Positions 7,791 through 14,788 of a stretch of 17,091 nt of DNA are shown in pieces. Below the pieces are notes generated by a model. It did not search any database, had not been told where the DNA came from, and worked only from the letters and a program-made list of their open reading frames with translations. The stretch's first letter is position 1. Every line of letters starts with the position of its first letter. The stretch is from an uncultured Alistipes sp. (GTDB lineage Bacteria; Bacteroidota; Bacteroidia; Bacteroidales; Rikenellaceae): positions 1 to 17,091 of the forward strand of contig NZ_CASFQD010000029.1 of the NCBI RefSeq assembly GCF_949296715.1. The letters run 5' to 3'. Position numbers and translations under genes: made by a program.

Positions 7791-9299
7791 ATGATCAAAT
7801 ACATCAAATATTATCTGTTGGCCTTTCTGCTGGTCACCGGTTCGGTCGCCTGCAGCGAGGACGAAGGCGCCCAGATTCTCGGAGCACTTCACGAAAAGGT
7901 GGACATCGAGCCCGAACCCGGCATGAACCTCGTAGGGCGCGTTACCGACGGCAAGAATCCGATCGAAGGTGTCGTTGTCAGCGACGGCTTCACGGTGACC
8001 ACCACCGATGCCCGGGGCATTTACCAGATGCGCGTCAAACGGACGACTCCGTTCGTCTTTGTCTCCGTGCCCGCGGAGTATGAGATCCCGATGGAAAACG
8101 GGCATCCGAAGATATACAAGAAGATCGCTTTGGGCGACAACGACGTCGTGCAGCGCAGCTTCAAGCTCGAACGGGCCGCCAAAAAGGAGCGTTTCACCCT
8201 TCTGGCACTGGCCGACGTGCAGATCGGCCGCGAAGACGAGGTGACGATGCTCGACGAAGAGGTGCTTCCGTTCCTGATCCCCTACGTACAGGAGGAGCTG
8301 CAGGCTCCCGTCTACGGCATCTCGCTGGGCGACCTGGTATGGGACAACATGCCCTACCACACGATCTACAAGGAGCGAATCCAAAAGATCGGCGTCCCCG
8401 TATTCCAGGCCATCGGAAACCACGACCACGACAAGGCTGTCTCCGACGATACGGAGGCCGACGCCAGCTTCGAGTCGGCATTCGGCCCCACGTATTACTC
8501 CTACAACATCGGGGACTGCCACTTCATCGTCCTCGACGATGTCCTCTACGCGGGCTCGTCCTCCTATACGGCCGACATCACCGACGAGCAGATGGCCTGG
8601 CTGGAGCAGGACCTGCAATACGTTCCCAAAGACAAGCTCATCATCCTGGGCGTGCACATCCCGACGTCGCGCCGCAACCGTCCCTCGACCCAAGTCGAGA
8701 ACTGCGAGGAACTCTATGCTCTGCTCGACGGCTACCAGGTGCGCATCCTCTCGGGACACTCGCACAACAACTACACGACCACCATCTCCGAATCGATCGA
8801 GGAGAACACGCTCGGGTCCGTCATGGGGGCCTACTGGAACGGGAAAGAGCTGTGCAACGACGGCAGTCCCCGCGGTTATGCGGTCTACGAAATCGAAGGG
8901 AACCGGATCAAGAACTGGTACTACAAGGGTACGGCCTATCCGCGCGAATACCAGATGTACCTCTACGGCCCGGGTGAGGCCGTCTCGGAGCAGTACCGCG
9001 ACGGACTGATCTTCAACATCTTCAACTGGCACACCACCTGGACGGTCGAGGTGCAGGAGGACAATTCCGACTGGGTGACGCTCCCCTCGGACTCGAACCT
9101 CAAGTACGAAATGGACCGCCGTGCATACGACTTCATGTTCGGCGAAACCGTCCCCGAACACCGTCCGACGGCCGAACCCGAGGATAAGAACGACCACATG
9201 TTCTACTACAAGCCCGTTTCAGACTCCTGGGAGAAGGTCACGGTGAAGGCTACCGACCCCTACGGGAACGTATACACCGAAAGCATCCAGAACGAATAG
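7791..9299 (+). CDS. Calcineurin-like metallophosphoesterase lipoprotein with MetallophosN/MetallophosC-type domains
   Basis: A 502-residue predicted lipoprotein (signal peptide 1-20, Cys21 in GSVAC). Residues about 45-127 are a small carboxypeptidase-regulatory-like sandwich (GRVTDGKNPIEGVVVSDG) as in MetallophosN. Residues about 135-330 carry the two-metal phosphoesterase motifs: D142-x-Q144 (ADVQIG), GDLVWD with D181, GNHD with N210/H211/D212, GVH with H289, and GHSH with H323/H325. Residues about 345-502 fit the C-terminal beta domain of this subgroup. The set looks catalytically complete, except that the first motif is DxQ rather than DxH. It should hydrolyse a phosphate mono- or diester outside the cytoplasm, but the substrate is unknown. 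Its place between susD and GH31 suggests that it acts on the imported glycan. The gap to susD is 49 bp. Confidence 0.88.
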   Translation: MIKYIKYYLLAFLLVTGSVACSEDEGAQILGALHEKVDIEPEPGMNLVGRVTDGKNPIEGVVVSDGFTVTTTDARGIYQMRVKRTTPFVFVSVPAEYEIPMENGHPKIYKKIALGDNDVVQRSFKLERAAKKERFTLLALADVQIGREDEVTMLDEEVLPFLIPYVQEELQAPVYGISLGDLVWDNMPYHTIYKERIQKIGVPVFQAIGNHDHDKAVSDDTEADASFESAFGPTYYSYNIGDCHFIVLDDVLYAGSSSYTADITDEQMAWLEQDLQYVPKDKLIILGVHIPTSRRNRPSTQVENCEELYALLDGYQVRILSGHSHNNYTTTISESIEENTLGSVMGAYWNGKELCNDGSPRGYAVYEIEGNRIKNWYYKGTAYPREYQMYLYGPGEAVSEQYRDGLIFNIFNWHTTWTVEVQEDNSDWVTLPSDSNLKYEMDRRAYDFMFGETVPEHRPTAEPEDKNDHMFYYKPVSDSWEKVTVKATDPYGNVYTESIQNE

Positions 9300-9316
9300 T
9301 CCACGGTCTCAACAAC

Positions 9317-9347
9317 CCTCCGTGCCCTCCTGCGGGAGGCACGGAGG
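9317..9347 (+). promoter_or_regulatory. Intercistronic hairpin covering a GGAGG element before GH31
   Basis: Ten uninterrupted pairs (9317-9326 with 9338-9347), then one bulged C (9327), three more pairs (9328-9330 with 9335-9337) and a TGCG loop make a GC-rich 13-bp stem. No T-run follows, so it is not a usual intrinsic terminator. The end of the 3' arm is GGAGG (9343-9347), nine bases before the ATG at 9357, at Shine-Dalgarno distance and hence paired in the fold. It may dampen GH31 translation, or protect the upstream mRNA. Confidence 0.55.
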
Positions 9348-9356
9348 ATCTCAACC

Positions 9357-11609
9357 ATGTCTCTGCCCATGAAAAAAACGATTCTCGCACTCCTGATCGC
9401 CATGTGCTACGGGCTCTCCGCCCGGGCGCAGGACTTCGAAAACCCCCTTGTCTTCGGTGAGAACCGCCTGACGCTCATCACCCCGACCCTGTTCCGGCTG
9501 GAGTTCGCCCATGACGGGAAATTCATCGACGCCCCGACCTACTTCGCCTACGACAGAAGCAACCTGCTCCCCGCCACCGAGTTCAAGGTCCGCGCGTTGG
9601 GCGACAACCGCTACGAGATCACGACCTCGGCCCTGCGCATCGTCTACGAACACGACGGATTTCCTTTCGGGCTCCACAACTTCGCAGCCTACTATACCCT
9701 CAACGGCAAAGAGAAGAAATTCACCAACCGCTGCATCTTCCGCAATAACCTCGGAGGCCCGATCGAGACCCTCGACCGCGTCACCGGGGAGATTCCCATG
9801 CACGACGGGCTGCTGAGCCGCGACGGCTGGTACGTGATCGACGACGAACGCACCGACCTGCTGATCGACGGATGGCTCGCCCCGCGCGACACGAAAAGCC
9901 ACGTACAGGACCAGTACTGCTTCGTCTACGGCAACGACTACCGGGCCGCCCTCGCCGACCTGGGGGCCATCAGCGGGCACGTGCCCATGACCCGCAAATA
10001 CATCCACGGCGTCTGGTACTGCCGCTACTGGGACTATACCTCCGAAGAGTTCCTCTCGATCATCGACGGATACGAAGAGAACGACTTCCCGCTCGACAAC
10101 CTCGTCTTCGACATGGGGTGGCACACCTACGACGCACAAATCGGGACCGGACACGCCGGCAGCCGCAGCTGGACGGGCTACACGTGGGACCGCACGCGTA
10201 TCCCCGACCCCGGAGCACTGATCGCCGAGGTGCACCGCCGCGGCGTCACCGTATCGCTCAACGACCATCCGCACGACGGAATCCGTCCCCACGAGGAGAT
10301 GTACGCAGACTTTATGGCCGACATGGGCGCCGACCCCTCCAAACCGCTGCTCTTCGACGTTGGGGACCGAAAATACATGGAGACCTTTTTCAAACATGCC
10401 CACCATTCGACCGAAGATCTGGGAATCGACTTCTGGTGGCTTGACTGGCAACAGAACTACCTCTATCCCGAGGTGCGCGGTTACCGCTCCACGACACTGC
10501 AATGGATCAACGAGCTCTACTACCGCGAAACCGAGCGGAAAGGGCTGCGCGGCGCCGGATACAGCCGCTGGGCCGGCTGGGGCGACCATCGCCACCCGAT
10601 CCAGTTTTCGGGCGACGCCCAGGCCAACTGGGAGCTGCTCGCCTTCGAGGTGAAGCTCACCGCCGCCAGCGGCAACGCGGGCTGCTATTACTGGGCGCAC
10701 GACATCGGCGGATTCCGCGGTGACCCGAATCCCGAACTGACGGTACGGTGGACACAATTCGGAGCGCTTTCAGCCGCCCTGCGGGTCCATTCCACGAAGG
10801 ATGCGCGCCTCGACCGCCGCCCGTGGCTCAGCGGAGAACGCGAAACCGTCGCCATGCGCCGCATGTACCACATGCGTTCGGAGTTGATGCCCTACATCTA
10901 CAGCAGCGTCTGGCAGACCCACTCGACGATGGTGCCCCTCAACCGCCCGATGTATATCGACTACGGGCATGAGAAACCCGCCTACGAAAATCCCCAGGAG
11001 TTCCTCTTCGGGGACAACCTGCTCGCCGCGCCGATCACCTCGCCGGGAGAGGGCGAAGAGAGAATCGCCTCACAACAGGTGTGGTTTCCCGCAGGGGACG
11101 TATGGTACGACTTCTTCACCCACGAACGTGTCGACGGAGGCCAGGTGCGCCGCATCGCCAAACCGCTCTACGAATTCCCGCTCTACGTCCGCGGCGGCTG
11201 GGTGCTGCCCATGCAACCCTACACGCCCCGTCCCGCATCGACACCGCTCACCACGCTCGTCATGCGCGTCTATCCCGCATCGGGCGATGCCGACAACACC
11301 TATACGCTCTACGAGGACGACGGATTGACCCGCGATTACGAACGCGGCCTGTACGCCACCACGGAACTCAACTACCGTCGCCAGGGAGAGGTGACGACCA
11401 TCACCATCCGCCCCGCGTCGGGCAGCTACGAAGGGCAGGTCCCCCAACGGGCCTACAGACTCCAGCTCCCCGCCATGGGAGAAATCCGCCGCGTCAAGGT
11501 CAACGGCCGCGCCGCAAGGATTTCGTACGATACGCAATTGGAGTGCCCGACCGTAGAAGTCCCGGCAACGGACATCCGCAAGGAAATAAGGATAGAGATC
11601 TTCGGATAA
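9357..11609 (+). CDS. Glycoside hydrolase family 31 (alpha-glycosidase), secreted
   Basis: A 750-residue protein with a signal peptide ending at ARA/QDF and no lipobox, so probably periplasmic. An N-terminal beta-sandwich (about 25-210) leads into the (beta/alpha)8 barrel: DNLVFDMGWH, then DFWWLDWQQN with the expected nucleophile Asp363, and FSGDAQANWELL with the expected acid/base Asp420. YYWAHDIGGF follows. A C-terminal beta region has LYEDDG. Family 31 enzymes remove terminal alpha-linked sugars (glucose, xylose, galactose and others) with retention. The WWLDWQQ form differs from the common W-x-D-M/N form, so specificity is not assigned. The start at 9357 is favoured by an upstream GGAGG. 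The ATG at 9369 (MKKTILALL) would give a shorter signal peptide and is nearly as likely. It is the last gene before the operon terminator. Confidence 0.92.
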   Translation: MSLPMKKTILALLIAMCYGLSARAQDFENPLVFGENRLTLITPTLFRLEFAHDGKFIDAPTYFAYDRSNLLPATEFKVRALGDNRYEITTSALRIVYEHDGFPFGLHNFAAYYTLNGKEKKFTNRCIFRNNLGGPIETLDRVTGEIPMHDGLLSRDGWYVIDDERTDLLIDGWLAPRDTKSHVQDQYCFVYGNDYRAALADLGAISGHVPMTRKYIHGVWYCRYWDYTSEEFLSIIDGYEENDFPLDNLVFDMGWHTYDAQIGTGHAGSRSWTGYTWDRTRIPDPGALIAEVHRRGVTVSLNDHPHDGIRPHEEMYADFMADMGADPSKPLLFDVGDRKYMETFFKHAHHSTEDLGIDFWWLDWQQNYLYPEVRGYRSTTLQWINELYYRETERKGLRGAGYSRWAGWGDHRHPIQFSGDAQANWELLAFEVKLTAASGNAGCYYWAHDIGGFRGDPNPELTVRWTQFGALSAALRVHSTKDARLDRRPWLSGERETVAMRRMYHMRSELMPYIYSSVWQTHSTMVPLNRPMYIDYGHEKPAYENPQEFLFGDNLLAAPITSPGEGEERIASQQVWFPAGDVWYDFFTHERVDGGQVRRIAKPLYEFPLYVRGGWVLPMQPYTPRPASTPLTTLVMRVYPASGDADNTYTLYEDDGLTRDYERGLYATTELNYRRQGEVTTITIRPASGSYEGQVPQRAYRLQLPAMGEIRRVKVNGRAARISYDTQLECPTVEVPATDIRKEIRIEIFG

Positions 11610-11638
11610 CCTTTCCGGAAACGACCCGCACGAAAAGT

Positions 11639-11680
11639 GAATCCCGCGCCATGGAAATGATGCGGGATTCGCTTTTTTTT
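11639..11680 (+). terminator. Intrinsic terminator of the PUL operon
   Basis: GAATCCCGC at 11639-11647 pairs perfectly with GCGGGATTC at 11662-11670 (9 bp, 14-nt loop). GC and a run of T follow at 11673-11681. It lies 29 bp after the GH31 stop codon and would end transcription of the six-gene operon. Confidence 0.8.
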
Positions 11681-11682
11681 TA

Positions 11683-11690
11683 TAAATTTG
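11683..11690 (+). promoter_or_regulatory. Predicted -7 box of the DUF6377-type regulator gene
   Basis: TAAATTTG matches TAnnTTTG exactly and directly follows the T-run of the operon terminator. Transcription would start near 11697, with a leader of only about 14 nt before the ATG at 11711. No clear -33 box is seen because that position falls inside the terminator stem. Confidence 0.5.
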
Positions 11691-11710
11691 TCCTCAAACG
11701 ACCGCTGCCG

Positions 11711-13321
11711 ATGAGAAAACCGTCCCTTTCCGCCATCCTCGGTGTCGCGACCTGTCTCGTTCTCTTCTGTGCCTGCCGCAAAGACGGCAACGAACAGGTA
11801 TTCGACGAACTGGATCGGGTCATCAGTCAGAAATCCTGCTACGCAGAGCGTTTCAACCGACAGGCCGATTCGCTGCGCCGGAGACTCGGCGCTGCACCCG
11901 ACGACACGTCAAGATGGCAAATGGCCCACCACCTGTTCAACGCCTACATCACCTACGACATCGACTCCGCCGCCCGTTACTCCGAACTGATGTACCGTTA
12001 TGCCGCCGCAACCGGCGACCGGGAGATGCAGTTCCTCTCGACAACCTGCGATGCCGGGGTGCAGATCGCCCGCAACAATGTCGGAAGAGCCTACAAACTG
12101 ATCCTCTCGCTCGACACGGTCGGCATCAACAAACGCATGCGGGCGAATTACTATACACAGCAGATGGCGATTTTCGGACGGCTCGCCGCCTCGGAAGGCC
12201 CCGAAGAGCAGCAGGCAAAATATGCCGATTCTCTCGTCCGGCTGCGCCACACGCGCATCGGCTTCGACGGACACTCGTACGTCACCCGCCAACGACTCCG
12301 GGCCCTCGAACTCATGGACATGCACCGCTATGACGAGGCGCTGGAGATTCTGCTGCCGCTCTACGACCCCGAAAAGTACAACAACCGCACGCTCGCCCGC
12401 ATCGCCTACAACATCGCCAACGCCTATGAGGCGCTCGGCAATCGGGAGCAGAACAAGTTATGGCTCGCCACGACGGCGATTTCGGACCTCCAAACCCCGG
12501 TCCGCGAGTACCTCTCGCTGTACAACCTGGCGCTGCTGATGTTCGAGGAGAAGGATATGGAGCGCGCGGCGCGTTATATCCAGTGCACGATGTCCGACAT
12601 GCTGGAGTGCAACTACAACACCCGCATCCTCCATTCCAGCCAGGCCGAGATGATCATCAACCAGGCCGTCGTCTACAGCATCAACTCTCGCAGCCGCATC
12701 CTGACCGTCATGATATACATCTTCATGGCACTGTGCGCCATCATCCTGCTGTTGCTCATGTATACCCTGCAGCAGCACCGGAAGCTGCAGCAGACCAACA
12801 GGCAGCTCAACGAGTGGAACGAGCAGATCCGCCAGCTGAACGACAGCCTGCGCGACGCCAACAGGATCAAGGACAACTACGTGTTCCGCTACATGCACCT
12901 GGCCACACAGTACATCGGCCGGGTCGATCAATATCGGGACGAATTGCGGAAAACGGCAAAAAAAGAGGGGCCCGAGGCCCTGATGCGCAAGTTGCGGTCG
13001 CCGTCGGATGTCGACCGCGACTACCGGGACTTCTACCGGATTTTCGACGAGACGTTCCTCGGCATCTTCCCCGATTTCATCGAGCAGGTCAACGCCCTGC
13101 TCGAAGAGTCGGCCCGTTTCCCCGTACGTGCCGACAAGACGCTGCCCACCGAACTGCGGATCCTGGCCGTCATGCGGCTCGGAATTACCGACAGCGGACA
13201 TATCGCCAGCTTCCTCAACTGCGCTTCGACGACCGTCTACACCTACCGCACCAGGTTGCGCAACTCGGCGCTCGGGGCGCGCAACGAATTCGAAAAGCAG
13301 GTGCGGCTCATCGGCTTCTGA
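11711..13321 (+). CDS. DUF6377-type transmembrane regulator (TPR sensor, one TM helix, coiled coil, C-terminal HTH)
   Basis: A 536-residue protein with an N-terminal signal sequence (residues 1-22, ending CLVLFCAC, with possible lipid attachment at Cys20 or Cys22). A helical, TPR-like region at about 30-325 includes the Asp-Glu-Ala-Leu-Glu and YNIANAYEALGN segments. A transmembrane helix lies at about 330-354, a charged coiled coil at about 355-392 (LQQTNRQLNEWNEQIRQL), and a C-terminal region follows. The end matches my memory of DUF6377 proteins: DRDYRDFYRIFDETFLGIFP, then TELRILAVMRLGITDSGHIA and STTVYTYRTRLRN, an HTH at about 480-520. The TPR part would be periplasmic and the HTH cytoplasmic, making a one-component trans-membrane regulator. 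The open frame extends upstream to 11081, but the ATG at 11651 lies inside the terminator, so 11711 is chosen. It probably senses the PUL ligand or its breakdown products. Confidence 0.82.
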   Translation: MRKPSLSAILGVATCLVLFCACRKDGNEQVFDELDRVISQKSCYAERFNRQADSLRRRLGAAPDDTSRWQMAHHLFNAYITYDIDSAARYSELMYRYAAATGDREMQFLSTTCDAGVQIARNNVGRAYKLILSLDTVGINKRMRANYYTQQMAIFGRLAASEGPEEQQAKYADSLVRLRHTRIGFDGHSYVTRQRLRALELMDMHRYDEALEILLPLYDPEKYNNRTLARIAYNIANAYEALGNREQNKLWLATTAISDLQTPVREYLSLYNLALLMFEEKDMERAARYIQCTMSDMLECNYNTRILHSSQAEMIINQAVVYSINSRSRILTVMIYIFMALCAIILLLLMYTLQQHRKLQQTNRQLNEWNEQIRQLNDSLRDANRIKDNYVFRYMHLATQYIGRVDQYRDELRKTAKKEGPEALMRKLRSPSDVDRDYRDFYRIFDETFLGIFPDFIEQVNALLEESARFPVRADKTLPTELRILAVMRLGITDSGHIASFLNCASTTVYTYRTRLRNSALGARNEFEKQVRLIGF

Positions 13322-13381
13322 CCGGCAATCCGGAGGGGAGGGCGAAAGTACACGCCGTGCTCCGATACGCCGTCGCAGCCG

Positions 13382-14647
13382 CTACATCAGACCCATGCGC
13401 TTGCGCGCGAATGGGATGACCCATGCCGGCGACTGCTCCTTCGAGAGCATCTCGCGCATGTACTCCATATAAGGTTCCACGTGGCGGAAATAGTGGTACA
13501 GGCCTTCGCAAAGAGTATTTTTGCGGCAGCCGTCCGATCCGGTCTCGAAGCGGTGCTTCGGGCACTCGCCCCGGCAGGCGAAGTAGTAACGGCAGCGCAG
13601 GCACTCGGCCGGCAGGGCATTGCGCTTCGCCAGGCCGAAGTCGCGGCGCTTCTTCGAACGATAGATTTCCACCAAAGGGGTCTCGCGGATATTTCCCAAC
13701 TTGTATTCGGGATAGACGAAGTGGTCACACGAATAGACATCGCCGTTGTGCTCGACGACCAGGGCGTCTCCGCATGTCTCACCCATCGAGCAGACGCCCG
13801 GCTGCACGCCGCACCACTGCGCCAGCGTGGCGTCGAACATCTGCACGAAGACCTGCCCCACGTCGCCCACGACCCACTCGTCGAAGACGTCGCAGAGGAA
13901 CTGCCCGTAACCGTCGGCCGTGACCGACCATTCGGCCAGCCGCGCCCCCTCGCGTTCCGGGGAGACGATCAGCGGGCGGTGGAAGCCCTCCACATCGACA
14001 ACATGCTCCACGGCCGGGAGGAACTGCATGTAGCGGCTGCGGACCGTGTCGCGGAAGAAGCGGTAGATCTCCGCCCCACGCCCCTCCGAGAGGCGGTTCA
14101 CGACGCTCAGCGTGTTGTACTCCACGCCCCGCGCGCGGAACATCTCCACCGTCTGCATCACCCGGCGGAAGGTCGGACGGCCGCCCTTCGTGCGGCGGAA
14201 GGCGTCGTGGAGATCCTCCGGGCCGTCAAGCGAGAGTCCCACCAGGAAATTGTTCGCTGCAAAGAGGTCGCACCACGCCTCGTCGATAAGCGTGCCGTTG
14301 GTCTGCAGCGTGTTCTCGATGCGCTTGCCGTCAGCGTACTTCTGCTGAAGGGCCAGGGCCCGCCGGTAGAAGTCGATACCCAGGAGCAGCGACTCCCCGC
14401 CGTGCCAGCAGAAGGTCACCGTCGGCACGTCGTTGGCCTCGATGTACTGGCGGATGTAGCGCTCGAGCAGTTCGTCCGGCATCACCGCCTGACGGCCCCC
14501 GTACTGCACGGCCTTGTTGAGGTAGTAGCAGTAGTGGCAGTCGAGGTTGCACGCCGAACCGGCGGGTTTGAGCATCGTCGAGAAGGCCACGGGACCCGTC
14601 TGCTTCTCGGCGTCGCGGAAGGTGAATATGTCCTTGTTTCTGGTCAT
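13382..14647 (-). CDS. Anaerobic sulfatase-maturating enzyme (radical SAM/SPASM)
   Basis: A 421-residue protein with the radical SAM motif C33-x3-C37-x2-C40 (CNLDCHYC), the GGE motif (WHGGE, 82-85) and LSLDGP at 138-143. The C-terminal SPASM region has C286, C292, C307, C349, C352, C358, C362 and C380. Their spacing follows the two auxiliary [4Fe-4S] clusters of the anSME enzymes, and Asp308 directly after C307 matches the catalytic Asp of that family. anSMEs oxidise a Cys or Ser of sulfatases to formylglycine in the cytoplasm. The open frame extends 46 codons further, but that stretch covers the promoter area and is poorly protein-like, so ATG 14647 (MTRNKDIF) is chosen. It converges with the DUF6377 gene (60 bp apart). 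No sulfatase is in the window. Confidence 0.9.
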   Translation of the reverse strand: MTRNKDIFTFRDAEKQTGPVAFSTMLKPAGSACNLDCHYCYYLNKAVQYGGRQAVMPDELLERYIRQYIEANDVPTVTFCWHGGESLLLGIDFYRRALALQQKYADGKRIENTLQTNGTLIDEAWCDLFAANNFLVGLSLDGPEDLHDAFRRTKGGRPTFRRVMQTVEMFRARGVEYNTLSVVNRLSEGRGAEIYRFFRDTVRSRYMQFLPAVEHVVDVEGFHRPLIVSPEREGARLAEWSVTADGYGQFLCDVFDEWVVGDVGQVFVQMFDATLAQWCGVQPGVCSMGETCGDALVVEHNGDVYSCDHFVYPEYKLGNIRETPLVEIYRSKKRRDFGLAKRNALPAECLRCRYYFACRGECPKHRFETGSDGCRKNTLCEGLYHYFRHVEPYMEYMREMLSKEQSPAWVIPFARKRMGLM

Positions 14648-14699
14648 CGGGAGCGGCTCCGGCCCGGGAAAAGCGCCGTCGGGGTCCGGATCGGTGTAA

Positions 14700-14707
14700 C
14701 AAATATA
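14700..14707 (-). promoter_or_regulatory. Predicted -7 box of the anSME gene
   Basis: On the minus strand these bases read TATATTTG, an exact TAnnTTTG match. The start site would be near 14693, giving a leader of about 46 nt before the ATG at 14647. No good -33 box is visible. Confidence 0.45.
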
Positions 14708-14759
14708 GGAAAAAAACATCTTTCTGCGGATTCGGTTTCGCTCTTGGGCGGTTTTTTCG

Positions 14760-14767
14760 TACTTTCG
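14760..14767 (+). promoter_or_regulatory. Predicted -7 box of the GH97 gene
   Basis: TACTTTCG is one base from TAnnTTTG, with a TTGG (14744-14747) at a plausible -33 distance. The leader would be about 15 nt. It is back to back with the anSME promoter inside the same 141-bp region. Confidence 0.4.
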
Positions 14768-14788
14768 TGCGAAACCAAAATCCAACCC

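Noticed and set aside
7791..9299. Reading the phosphoesterase gene as a phage defence or signalling effector
   Set aside because: A lipoprotein signal, MetallophosN-type domain and tight position in a SusC/SusD operon fit extracytoplasmic nutrient processing better.
11081..11710. In-frame extension ahead of the DUF6377-type gene
   Set aside because: It overlaps the GH31 gene in another frame and crosses the operon terminator. ATG 11651 lies in the terminator loop.
14648..14785. 46-codon N-terminal extension of the anSME gene
   Set aside because: It covers the promoter elements, is not conserved-looking, and the family normally begins close to the MTRNK start.
13481..14788. 436-codon in-frame extension ahead of GH97
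   Set aside because: It is the antisense shadow of the anSME gene, runs through the shared promoter region and reads as low-complexity protein. A proper signal peptide starts at 14789.
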